A stretch of 7,446 bases of DNA from JAPLXD01 sp041662765 (GTDB lineage: Bacteria; Patescibacteriota; Minisyncoccia; Moranbacterales; UBA11712). Below the pieces are notes generated by a model. That model worked only from the letters and a program-made list of their open reading frames with translations. It did not search any database and was not told the origin of the DNA. Position 1 is the stretch's first letter; every line of letters begins with the position of its first letter. The DNA is taken from contig JBAZRT010000032.1 of assembly GCA_041662765.1 (NCBI GenBank), positions 1-7,446 on the forward strand. Direction: 5' to 3'. The position numbers and the translations under genes are program-made. Positions 1 to 5,453 of the stretch are shown piece after piece.

Positions 1-2
1 AA

Positions 3-734
3 AAAATGCGCGAGCACGCCGAGAAATTGGGAGGAAAAATAGTCATGGATTCTGTTTCGGATATAGCGAAAGCGGATGGGATATTTTCCATCACGGCGCA
101 TACAGCGCAATACAAAGCAAAAAATATTATTTTGGCTCTGGGAATGGAATATAGGAAACTTTCTGTTCCGGGCGAAGAAGAGTTCAAGGGCAAAGGAGTT
201 TCATATTGTCCGACTTGCGACGCAGCTTTTTTCGGGGGCAAGATCGTGGCGGTCGCGGGCGGCGGGAATAGCGCGGCATCGGCGGCGCAACTTTTGTCCG
301 AGTATGCTTCGAAAGTCTATATCATCTATCGCGGGGAAAAACTGAAGGTTGATCCGGCGTATCTTGAAAATTTTTCGAAAAATGAAAAAATAGAAATCAT
401 CTATAACACGAATATCAAGGAAATAAAGGGAGAAAATACAGTCGCGAAAATCGTTTTTGATAAAGAATATGACGGAAAAGGCGAGTTGGAAGTGCAAGGC
501 GTTTTTGTCGAGATTGGAAGCGAGCCGGGCGTGGAACTCGCGGGACAGCTTGGCGTGAATATTGATGAACAAGGTTTTATTGTTGTAAATCCAGATCAGA
601 GTACGAATGTTTCCGGAGTATATGCGGCTGGCGACGCAACAACAGGTTCGAACAAAGTGCGCCAAGTACTCACTGCTTCGGCAGAAGGAGCGATTGCTGC
701 CGCTAGCGTGTATAAGAAATTGCAAATATCATGA
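3..734 (+). CDS. trxB: Thioredoxin-reductase-like FAD/NAD(P)H disulfide oxidoreductase, 3' part (5' end outside the window)
   Basis: Pyridine nucleotide-disulfide oxidoreductase of the low-Mr thioredoxin reductase family. Members pass electrons from NAD(P)H through FAD and a redox-active Cys pair to thioredoxin or a similar partner in the cytoplasm. The frame is open to the left edge, and the N-terminal FAD-binding GxGxxG segment is missing, so the ATG at 6 is internal. Numbering from that ATG, the active site CPTC is at 68-71 (E. coli has CATC), the dinucleotide-binding GGGNSA is at 85-90, and the C-terminal FAD motif GVYAAGD is at 204-210, followed by the usual KVRQVLTASAEG segment. The HRRxxxR stretch that binds the NADPH phosphate in classical TrxB is absent: the position reads YRGEKLKVDP. 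The cofactor or electron donor may therefore differ. The stop codon overlaps the next gene's start (ATGA), implying translational coupling. The family call is firm; the thioredoxin substrate is inferred. Confidence 0.9.
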   Translation, partial: KMREHAEKLGGKIVMDSVSDIAKADGIFSITAHTAQYKAKNIILALGMEYRKLSVPGEEEFKGKGVSYCPTCDAAFFGGKIVAVAGGGNSAASAAQLLSEYASKVYIIYRGEKLKVDPAYLENFSKNEKIEIIYNTNIKEIKGENTVAKIVFDKEYDGKGELEVQGVFVEIGSEPGVELAGQLGVNIDEQGFIVVNPDQSTNVSGVYAAGDATTGSNKVRQVLTASAEGAIAAASVYKKLQIS

Positions 735-1849
735 ATAAAATTCTCGGTAATAAAATAGAAATAAAAAGCCGCTATAAAATTACCAAGCAAAATCTTCCTG
801 TTATCTATACTCCTGGCGTAGCGGATCTTTCGCGAGAAATAGCAAAGAATAAAAAAAGAGTATATAGTCTCACCTGGAAAAAGAATAGCGTAGCAATCGT
901 TTCGGACGGTAGCGCTGTTTTGGGTCTGGGAAATCTCGGGCCGGAGGCGGCGCTACCGGTGATGGAGGGGAAAGCGGTGCTTTTCAAGGAATTGGGAGGC
1001 GTGGATGCGGTGCCGATCATGCTTGATACGCAAGAGACGGAGGAAATAATAAAGATCGTGAAAGCGATCGCGCCCGGATTCGGCGGGATAAATCTTGAAG
1101 ATATTTCCGCGCCAAGATGTTTCGAAATAGAAAAACACCTGATAAAAGATCTGGATATTCCAGTATTCCACGACGACCAGCATGGGACGGCGATTGCGGT
1201 ATTGGCAGGACTCGTCAACGCGCTCAAGGTTGTGAGGAAAGACATCGAAAAAATCAAAATAATTATTTCTGGCGCGGGTGCGGCGGGAATAGCGATCACA
1301 AAATTGCTTTTGAAATACGGCGCAAAAAATATAATTGTTTTTGACAGCCGAAGTCCGATTTGCAAGCGCTGTGCCTACAACAAGAATGATGCAAAAGACG
1401 AAATTGCAAAAGAAACAAATCTGGAAAATTTCAAAGGGGATTTGCACCAAGCGCTGATCGGTGCGGATGTTTTCATCGGAGTTTCAGTGCCGAATTTGCT
1501 GAAATCCGGGGATATTGCGAAAATGAACAAAAACTCGATTGTTTTTGCGATGAGTAATCCCAATCCAGAAATATCCTATAATGATGCCAAAAAAGGGGGT
1601 GCGGCGATTGTCGCAACCGGCCGGTCAGACTTTCCGAACCAGATCAATAATGCACTTGTTTTCCCGGGTCTTTTTCGCGGCGTGTTGGATACGAGGACGC
1701 GCTTAATAACGGACAAGCTAAAAATCAAAGCGGCGCTTGCGATTGCCGGTTTGGTAAAAAATCCGAAAAGTGATAAAATAGTCCCAGAGGTTTTGGACAA
1801 GGAGGTAGTCCAAGCCGTATCAAAAGTTTTTAAACTCGCGAAAAAATGA
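731..1849 (+). CDS. Malic enzyme (oxaloacetate-decarboxylating malate dehydrogenase), short bacterial form
   Basis: Converts malate to pyruvate and CO2 while reducing NAD(P), linking C4 acids to pyruvate in the cytoplasm. The 372 residues match the short prokaryotic form, without the phosphotransacetylase-like tail of MaeB. The N-terminal malic domain has the catalytic Tyr in YTPGV (Y26), the SDGSAVLGLGNLGPEAALPVMEGK block ending in the catalytic Lys (K81), and candidate metal ligands E123, D124 and D149 in NLEDISAPR and FHDDQHGTA. The NAD(P)-binding domain follows with GAGAAG at 181-186. An acidic residue (D205) ends the second Rossmann strand, which usually favours NAD over NADP. A CKRC pair at 211-214 lies just after it and is unexplained. 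The start overlaps the trxB stop by 4 bases and has no SD, so translation is probably coupled. Malic enzyme next to a thioredoxin reductase suggests linked supply and use of reducing equivalents (inference). Confidence 0.95.
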   Translation: MNKILGNKIEIKSRYKITKQNLPVIYTPGVADLSREIAKNKKRVYSLTWKKNSVAIVSDGSAVLGLGNLGPEAALPVMEGKAVLFKELGGVDAVPIMLDTQETEEIIKIVKAIAPGFGGINLEDISAPRCFEIEKHLIKDLDIPVFHDDQHGTAIAVLAGLVNALKVVRKDIEKIKIIISGAGAAGIAITKLLLKYGAKNIIVFDSRSPICKRCAYNKNDAKDEIAKETNLENFKGDLHQALIGADVFIGVSVPNLLKSGDIAKMNKNSIVFAMSNPNPEISYNDAKKGGAAIVATGRSDFPNQINNALVFPGLFRGVLDTRTRLITDKLKIKAALAIAGLVKNPKSDKIVPEVLDKEVVQAVSKVFKLAKK

Positions 1850-1917
1850 TTTCTCGAGTAGGCTATCCGCCGGCAAAGCCGGACGGATGCACGCAATACT
1901 CTCGAAATTTATTTTTT
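1849..1917 (+). terminator. Long two-part hairpin with T-rich tail closing the trxB-malic enzyme operon
   Basis: The inner stem pairs ATCCGCCGGC (1865-1874) with GCCGGACGGAT (1878-1888) over an AAA loop: ten pairs with one bulged A. An outer stem pairs 1849-1860 with 1897-1908 with two mismatches, and TTTATTTTTT follows at 1908-1917. This fits an intrinsic terminator for the upstream operon. The G+C-rich inner hairpin contrasts with its surroundings and looks like a dispersed palindromic element, but only one copy is in this window. Confidence 0.5.
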
Positions 1918-1934
1918 CGCTCGTCAAAATAACC

Positions 1935-2375
1935 ATGAAAATACAAAAAAAAATAATTCAAAAAGAATCAAAGAGCCAGATCGAATTCATTGATATCACG
2001 CATGATGTTGAAGAATTCGTCACGTCATCAAGAATAAAGATCGGTCAGGTGCTCATATTTTCTCCTCATTCGACAGCGAGCATCGCCATCAACGAGAATG
2101 AATCTCTTCTGCTCCAGGATTTCCAGCGGTTGCTTTATCGGTTGGTTCCGATCGATGAAAGATATTCCCACGATTTGTTCGAGCTGAAAAGAACGGTTCG
2201 TTCAGATGGCCGTTCAAATGGTCACAGCCATTGCAAGGATTTTCTTCTTGGTGCGAGCGAAACGATTCCTGTTGAGGAGGGAAAGATGCTTCTCGGCAAA
2301 CACCAAAATATTTTTTTGGTGGAAATGGACGGGGCGAGGAAGAGAGATGTGACCGTGCAGGTGATGGGAGAGTGA
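1935..2375 (+). CDS. yjbQ: YjbQ/UPF0047 family protein
   Basis: A 146-residue protein of the YjbQ (UPF0047) family, small trimeric proteins of about 130-145 aa. E. coli YjbQ has weak thiamine-phosphate synthase activity, and the true cellular role is unsettled. Family blocks are visible: FSPHSTASIAINENE (about 42-56), the DGRSNGHSHCKDFLLG segment (about 91-106) with its clustered His residues, SETIPVEEGKMLLGKHQ (about 108-124) and the C-terminal FLVEMDGARKRDVTVQV. The ATG at 1935 is preferred over an in-frame ATG at 1887 because it gives the family length, and the earlier codon lies inside the right arm of the terminator hairpin. No SD is seen. The gene starts only 17 bases after the T-rich tail, so its promoter must be very close or inside the hairpin region, or it depends on read-through. 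Confidence 0.88.
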   Translation: MKIQKKIIQKESKSQIEFIDITHDVEEFVTSSRIKIGQVLIFSPHSTASIAINENESLLLQDFQRLLYRLVPIDERYSHDLFELKRTVRSDGRSNGHSHCKDFLLGASETIPVEEGKMLLGKHQNIFLVEMDGARKRDVTVQVMGE

Positions 2376-2393
2376 ATGTAGCCAGCTTATTTT

Positions 2394-3032
2394 ATGAATT
2401 CTCTTATTCGGGATCTTGTTTATGAAGGCTATCTCAAAACCGATCGCGTAATCGAGGCTTTTTCCAAGATCAGGCGGGTGGATTTTGTTCCGGATGATCT
2501 GGAAAGCGCGGCCGCAGCGAATATTCCTCTTCCGATCGGCCACGGTCAGACAATTTCTCAGCCACTGACGGTGGCTTTTATGTTGGAAAAATTGGCGCCT
2601 TATCCAGGGGACAGGGTATTGGATATCGGTTCAGGGTCGGGCTGGACGACGGCGCTTCTCGCGCATATCGTCGGCAAAAAAGGGAAAGTGATCGGTATGG
2701 AGAAGATAAAAAGCCTTTGCGAGTTTGGAACGAACAATATCAGCAAATATCATCTGATCGAAGGCGGACGGGCGAAAATAATTTGCGCCGACGGCTCAAA
2801 GGGATATATCAACGAAGCGCCCTATCAGCGCATTCTTGTCTCTGCCGCTGCGAAAGAAATTCCAAGCGAACTCAAAAAACAACTGGCCGTCGGCGGCCGG
2901 CTTGTCATTCCGGTCAAGGACAGCATCTGGATGCTTGAAAAAAAATCCGAGAAAGTTTTTCACGAAGAGGAGTATCCGGGCTTCGTTTTTGTTCCGCTGG
3001 TCAGCAAACATATGATTCATCCGAATTCATGA
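2394..3032 (+). CDS. pcm: Protein-L-isoaspartate O-methyltransferase
   Basis: SAM-dependent enzyme that methylates L-isoaspartyl residues in damaged proteins so that they revert toward normal aspartate; cytoplasmic protein repair. At 212 aa it has the usual bacterial length. The N-terminal helix with FSKIRRVDFVPDD (23-35) matches the family's 'VPRxxFVP' region. PIGHGQTISQP (47-57) is the diagnostic PCMT segment carrying the conserved hydroxyl residues, and VLDIGSGSGWTTALLA (75-90) is SAM-binding motif I. An acidic residue at the end of the next strand (E103) would contact the SAM ribose. The C-terminal half has LVSAAAKEIPSEL and GGRLVIPV, as in family members. It lies 18 bases after yjbQ without an SD, so the two probably share a transcript, and its stop overlaps the KilA-N start by ATGA. 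Confidence 0.95.
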   Translation: MNSLIRDLVYEGYLKTDRVIEAFSKIRRVDFVPDDLESAAAANIPLPIGHGQTISQPLTVAFMLEKLAPYPGDRVLDIGSGSGWTTALLAHIVGKKGKVIGMEKIKSLCEFGTNNISKYHLIEGGRAKIICADGSKGYINEAPYQRILVSAAAKEIPSELKKQLAVGGRLVIPVKDSIWMLEKKSEKVFHEEEYPGFVFVPLVSKHMIHPNS

Positions 3033-3853
3033 AAAGAAAAATAAATGTAAAAAACACAGAGATTGTTTTATTTCAGAAAAATCAAGTTGATTATATTTCG
3101 CTGACGGATATTGCCAGATATAAAAACGCCGAATCTCCAGCTGATGTTGTAAAAAATTGGACGAGGTCTAAAAGTACAATCGAGTTTTTGGGCTTGTGGG
3201 AAAAATTAAATAATCCCAATTTTAAACTGGTCGAATTCGACGGGTTTAAAAATGAGGCAGGCAGTAATGCTTTCGTGCTTTCTCCTCAAAAGTGGATAGA
3301 AAAAACCAACGCAATTGGAATAATATCCAAATCCGGTCGTTATGGCGGAACATACGCTCACAAGGATATCGCTTTTGAATTTGCGTCTTGGATCTCGGCG
3401 GAATTCAAACTGTACCTCATTAAAGAATTCCAGAGACTCAAAGAAGAAGAAAATGAAAGAAAATCATTGGGCTGGGATTTGAAAAGAAATCTGGCCAAGA
3501 TCAATTACAAAATTCACACAGACGCTATCAAAGAAAATTTAATTCCCGCGAAAATCAGCAAAAATCAGGAGAATATGATTTATGCCAACGAAGCTGACGT
3601 TCTCAATGTCGCCCTGTTTGGAATGACAGCCAAAGATTGGAGAGACAAAAATCCCGAGAAAGAGGGGAATATCCGCGATTATTCTTTGGTTGAACAACTG
3701 GTTTGTCTGTCCAATTTGGAAAGTATGAATGCGCTGTTCATCAAACAAGGGACGACGCAGAAGCAAAGATTGCAAGCCTTGAACGAAATCGCTATTGATC
3801 AAATGAAAACTCTTCTGGGGCAAGGCAACAGCAGTGTAAAAAAGTTGAAATAG
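3029..3853 (+). CDS. KilA-N domain-containing protein
   Basis: A 274-residue KilA-N protein. KilA-N is a DNA-binding domain found in phage proteins, in large DNA viruses and on bacterial accessory DNA; stand-alone bacterial members have no settled function. The domain spans about residues 18-140: ISLTDIARYKN near 23-33, NWTRSKSTIEFLGLWE (43-58), and the strongly typical GRYGGTYAHKDIAFEFASWIS (103-123) followed by FKLYLIKEFQRLKEEE. The rest (about 141-274) is charged and mostly helical. It contains NEADVLNVALFGMTAKDWR, a conserved-looking C-terminal block often paired with KilA-N in bacteria. No catalytic motif is evident. The start overlaps the pcm stop by 4 bases with no SD, so an accessory-type gene is translationally coupled to a housekeeping operon. 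Base composition is more A+T-rich than pcm, consistent with later acquisition. Regulator, anti-phage factor or phage remnant are all possible. Confidence 0.88.
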   Translation: MKRKINVKNTEIVLFQKNQVDYISLTDIARYKNAESPADVVKNWTRSKSTIEFLGLWEKLNNPNFKLVEFDGFKNEAGSNAFVLSPQKWIEKTNAIGIISKSGRYGGTYAHKDIAFEFASWISAEFKLYLIKEFQRLKEEENERKSLGWDLKRNLAKINYKIHTDAIKENLIPAKISKNQENMIYANEADVLNVALFGMTAKDWRDKNPEKEGNIRDYSLVEQLVCLSNLESMNALFIKQGTTQKQRLQALNEIAIDQMKTLLGQGNSSVKKLK

Positions 3854-3889
3854 CGTATTAGGAGAGCCGCTAAAGTCAGCTGTGGATAA

Positions 3890-3915
3890 CCATTTTCACC
3901 GAGTGGGGAAAATGG
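3890..3915. repeat. Short inverted repeat (hairpin) after the KilA-N gene
   Basis: CCATTTTCACC (3890-3900) pairs with GGGGAAAATGG (3905-3915) over a GAGT loop with one A/G mismatch. No T-run follows, so it is probably not a terminator by itself. It is the first of three stem-forming sequences in the 226-base gap between 3854 and 4079. Confidence 0.5.
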
Positions 3916-3926
3916 TCGAAAATCTT

Positions 3927-3948
3927 CCTAACATTGAATGTTAGAAAG
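3927..3948 (+). repeat. Palindromic repeat, copy 1 (CTAACATT-G-AATGTTAG)
   Basis: A perfect 8-bp palindrome with a one-base centre at 3928-3944. It matches the repeat at 4462-4483 in 18 of 22 aligned bases and is related to a decayed inverted copy at 4654-4674. The shared core is AACATT-r-AATGTT. It could be an operator for a dimeric regulator or a recombination or insertion scar. Confidence 0.6.
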
Positions 3949-4017
3949 AATGATATCAGGAAGATATACTGCTTTTACGGCAGTATTTTTGCTTTCCGGA
4001 TGTATTCTTGTTAATAT
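3938..4017. repeat. Long imperfect inverted repeat (~80 bp, bulged stem-loop)
   Basis: Pairing can be followed almost without break from the loop at 3973-3979 outward: 3966-3972 with 3980-3986 (7 pairs), 3955-3963 with 3992-4001 (one bulged T, one A/G mismatch), 3946-3951 with 4004-4009, then 3938-3944 with 4011-4017 with wobbles. The outer left arm reuses the right half of palindrome copy 1. The bulged architecture recalls folded recombination sites or small non-autonomous elements, but it could also be an untranslated RNA structure. The tip acts as a terminator candidate. Confidence 0.55.
3966..3990 (+). terminator. Putative intrinsic terminator after the KilA-N gene
   Basis: ATACTGC (3966-3972) and GCAGTAT (3980-3986) form a 7-bp stem with a TTTTACG loop, running directly into a five-T tract (3986-3990). 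This would end the yjbQ-pcm-KilA-N transcript. Confidence 0.6.
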
Positions 4018-4054
4018 ATGAGCAAAAAAACCAAACAACATTATAACATAAAAT

Positions 4055-4060
4055 TATAAT
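4055..4060 (+). promoter_or_regulatory. Candidate -10 box for the small membrane protein gene
   Basis: A perfect TATAAT lies 19 bases before the ATG at 4080, downstream of the terminator. The corresponding -35 position is poor (CAAACA at the 17-base spacing), and the whole region is A+T-rich, so a chance match is possible. Confidence 0.35.
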
Positions 4061-4079
4061 CAACCTAACAAATAAGTAT

Positions 4080-4457
4080 ATGAATAATGCCCAGTTGGAC
4101 TTTTTTCCTCCATTTAGGTTAATTGGAATGAGCTGGATACTTTTGCTAGCCATCTTTTTCTTACCAAATCAAATTTGGGGTTTAATCCTTAAGATAATTT
4201 TAGGATTTTTTCTTTTTGTCGTAGTATACGGATCATTCCATAAGATGTGGGAAGAATACGTGACAATGGGCGCGTTTGTCACAATGCAAACAATGTGGTT
4301 TGCTGGATTTTTATGGACACCAATGAAATTCTGGTATTTTAATTTACTCTTTGCTTTTCTGATAGTTTTAGGAATAAAAACAAAAATTTATCAAATCAGA
4401 AATATCAACAAGGGGTTAGGTCCTAAAATCAATAGTGTAACTAATGTAAAAAACTAA
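4080..4457 (+). CDS. Small multi-pass membrane protein of unknown function
   Basis: I do not recognise this 125-residue protein. It is strongly hydrophobic, with three to four likely membrane segments at about 14-29, 31-53, 62-80 and 84-100. A short polar N-terminus (MNNAQLDFFPPFR) precedes them, a charged linker HKMWEEY (54-60) lies between segments two and three, and a basic tail (KTKIYQIRNINKGLGPK) is probably cytoplasmic. No signal peptide cleavage site, catalytic motif or metal-binding pattern is seen. Codons are A+T-rich (many TTA, ATA, AAA), unlike the flanking housekeeping genes, suggesting transfer. It has no SD; a TATAAT at 4055 could be its promoter. It lies between two copies of the palindromic repeat (3927 and 4462), so it may have arrived as a unit with them. 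Small membrane proteins beside nuclease genes sometimes serve as toxins, immunity proteins or defence effectors, but nothing here proves this. Confidence 0.7.
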   Translation: MNNAQLDFFPPFRLIGMSWILLLAIFFLPNQIWGLILKIILGFFLFVVVYGSFHKMWEEYVTMGAFVTMQTMWFAGFLWTPMKFWYFNLLFAFLIVLGIKTKIYQIRNINKGLGPKINSVTNVKN

Positions 4458-4461
4458 CTCG

Positions 4462-4483
4462 ACCCAACATTAAATGTTAAAGG
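4462..4483 (+). repeat. Palindromic repeat, copy 2 (CCCAACATT-A-AATGTTAAAGG)
   Basis: AACATT (4466-4471) and AATGTT (4473-4478) form a palindrome around a single A. It is closely similar to copy 1 at 3927. With copy 3 it forms a roughly 20-bp imperfect inverted pair bracketing 4484-4653. It starts five bases after the stop of the membrane protein gene. Confidence 0.6.
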
Positions 4484-4500
4484 AGGACTAAAAAATGTAG
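4481..4500 (+). promoter_or_regulatory. Strong SD (AGGAGG) followed by a start-stop codon pair (ATG-TAG)
   Basis: AGGAGG at 4481-4486 is followed by an 8-base spacer and ATG (4495-4497) directly joined to TAG (4498-4500). It is the only perfect SD placed correctly before an ATG in any intergenic stretch of this window; none of the real genes here has one. The same frame meets a second TAG at 4507-4509 and then the ATG of the 48-aa frame at 4519. Either this is the wreck of a longer gene's start, or a minimal start-stop leader that traps or relays ribosomes. Confidence 0.45.
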
Positions 4501-4518
4501 AAAAATTAGTTAAAAAAT

Positions 4519-4665
4519 ATGAGTAATTACATCTTTACGGTTACCGATCAAAAATATGATGATCAGATAGTAAGCGCTGAAAAGAAACTGGAAATCAGGA
4601 AAGGACACAAAAAATATGGCCTAAAAAGAAACTCATGGCACAAAATAAGTTTTCCTAAAATTTAG
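4519..4665 (+). pseudogene. 48-aa reading frame, possibly the remnant of an EVE-like domain protein
   Basis: The frame encodes MSNYIFTVTDQKYDDQIVSA at its start, is rich in Lys, and ends SFPKI before a TAG inside repeat copy 3. The opening YIFTVT-QKYDDQ followed by a possible vestige of 'WGL' (YGLKRNSW) resembles my recollection of the N-terminus of EVE/PUA-like small-molecule-binding proteins. These are normally well over 100 residues, so this would be a truncation; the resemblance is weak. In line with decay, the strong SD at 4481 serves an in-frame ATG at 4495 blocked by two TAG codons, and the ATG at 4519 has no SD of its own. The frame is bracketed by the inverted repeat pair at 4462 and 4654. 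Alternatively it is a genuine small protein or a chance ORF. Together with its leader it fills most of the 268-base gap 4458-4725. Confidence 0.35.
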
Positions 4666-4674
4666 TGTTGGGGT
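4654..4674 (-). repeat. Palindromic repeat, copy 3 (decayed, inverted)
   Basis: Read on the minus strand this is ACCCCAACACTAAATTTTAGG. It aligns to copy 2 with 17 of 19 matches when a one-base and a two-base gap are allowed. It overlaps the stop codon of the 48-aa frame and lies 51 bases before the HNH gene. Confidence 0.45.
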
Positions 4675-4725
4675 AAAAAATATAAAGACACTATAAAATT
4701 GAAATGGTTGATTTATTGAAATAAA

Positions 4726-5397
4726 ATGTGTAGAGGTAAAAAAAATTGCACAGAGCTGGATTTGAATCCCAAATTATGGGACAAAAACTCCCCGCTTGTT
4801 CCGCCTGAATGGTTCAATGATGAAATGAAAATATTTATTGACGCCGTTCGGATTGCCGCAAGGGGAAACCGAACAAAATCAATTCAATTGCTTTCCAAAA
4901 TAAAAAGCGATGAGTTGCGAGATTGGTATTGTGAACATGGGCAAATGTCCGGGATGTTTCGCAATAATGAATTGAAAATAGAAACTGTGAAAAATAATAT
5001 ATCTCTTGATCCGTTGCGATCCCCGGATAAATACCGGAAAGAAGTTTTCCAAAGAGATAATTACACCTGTCAATATTGCGGTACAAAAGTAATTCCAAAA
5101 GAAGTTTTTGCCGCCTACTCAAAATTTGTTGGGATGGATTTTTTTAGGGCAGCTGGAACGAACAGTGAACGACATGGGGTAGTACTTGCTTTTCGTGCGA
5201 ATGCTGATCATGTGGTGCCATGGATTCATGGAGGGCGAACAAGCCCAGAAAACCTTATTACTTCTTGTTGGTCATGCAATTACGGAAAATCAGGATACAC
5301 CTTGGAAGAAATAGGGATTAGTGATCCTCGCGAGAAAAAGCTAACCAACCTCAAATGGCAAGGATTATCTGAATACATCTTGAAATTGGAAAAATAG
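4726..5397 (+). CDS. HNH endonuclease domain protein
   Basis: A 223-residue protein with a C-terminal HNH nuclease domain at about 103-195. YRKEVFQRDNYTCQYCG gives the first zinc-binding pair (C115, C118). ADHVVPWIHGG gives the catalytic His (H162) and the motif's His-Gly-Gly. SPENLITSCWSCNYGKSG gives N176, the second Cys pair (C181, C184) and N185 in the last 'H/N' position. This arrangement is complete, so the nuclease is predicted to be active on DNA with a divalent metal. The first ~100 residues, including RDWYCEHGQMSGMFRN (65-80), match no domain I can name and may set target specificity. The gene has no SD; a TATAAA at 4692-4697 might serve as its -10. HNH enzymes of this kind occur in restriction, homing and anti-phage settings. 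The neighbouring KilA-N and membrane genes fit an accessory setting, but no methyltransferase partner is present. Confidence 0.85.
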   Translation: MCRGKKNCTELDLNPKLWDKNSPLVPPEWFNDEMKIFIDAVRIAARGNRTKSIQLLSKIKSDELRDWYCEHGQMSGMFRNNELKIETVKNNISLDPLRSPDKYRKEVFQRDNYTCQYCGTKVIPKEVFAAYSKFVGMDFFRAAGTNSERHGVVLAFRANADHVVPWIHGGRTSPENLITSCWSCNYGKSGYTLEEIGISDPREKKLTNLKWQGLSEYILKLEK

Positions 5398-5422
5398 AAT
5401 CGGGCGCTTTGCGTAGTAAGTC

Positions 5423-5450
5423 TTGACAGGCCGTATCGGAAAGCTATAAT
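5423..5450 (+). promoter_or_regulatory. Sigma-70-type promoter of clpB
   Basis: A perfect -35 box TTGACA (5423-5428) and a perfect -10 box TATAAT (5445-5450) are separated by 16 bases. The predicted start of transcription, about 7 bases on, falls within the first arm of the CIRCE element, the classical arrangement for HrcA repression. Confidence 0.92.
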
Positions 5451-5453
5451 AAA

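Noticed and set aside
805..1450. Long minus-strand open frames opposite the malic enzyme gene (and similar ones opposite clpB and trxB)
   Set aside because: They lie wholly antisense to strongly conserved genes and their products resemble no family; they are codon-bias shadows.
1887..1937. Upstream in-frame ATG for yjbQ at 1887
   Set aside because: It would add 16 residues not seen in the family and lies within the right arm of the terminator hairpin.
2366..2381. Second SD-like GGGAG followed by ATG-TAG at the end of yjbQ
   Set aside because: The SD-like part is coding sequence of yjbQ, the match is weak, and ATGTAG is expected about twice by chance in a window this size.
4063..4421. Perfect ACCTAAC (4063-4069) and GTTAGGT (4415-4421) pair
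   Set aside because: Although mutually complementary, they are 359 bases apart end to end, the second lies inside the coding sequence, and 7-base matches are common. Treated as chance.
4462..4674. Integron attC site(s) around the small genes
   Set aside because: ACCCAAC at 4462 fits the RYYYAAC box, but the partner GTTRRRY boxes miss the final pyrimidine in every copy. The palindromes are too short for L boxes, and the copy 2 to copy 3 span (213 bases) is longer than usual attC sites. No integron integrase is in the window.
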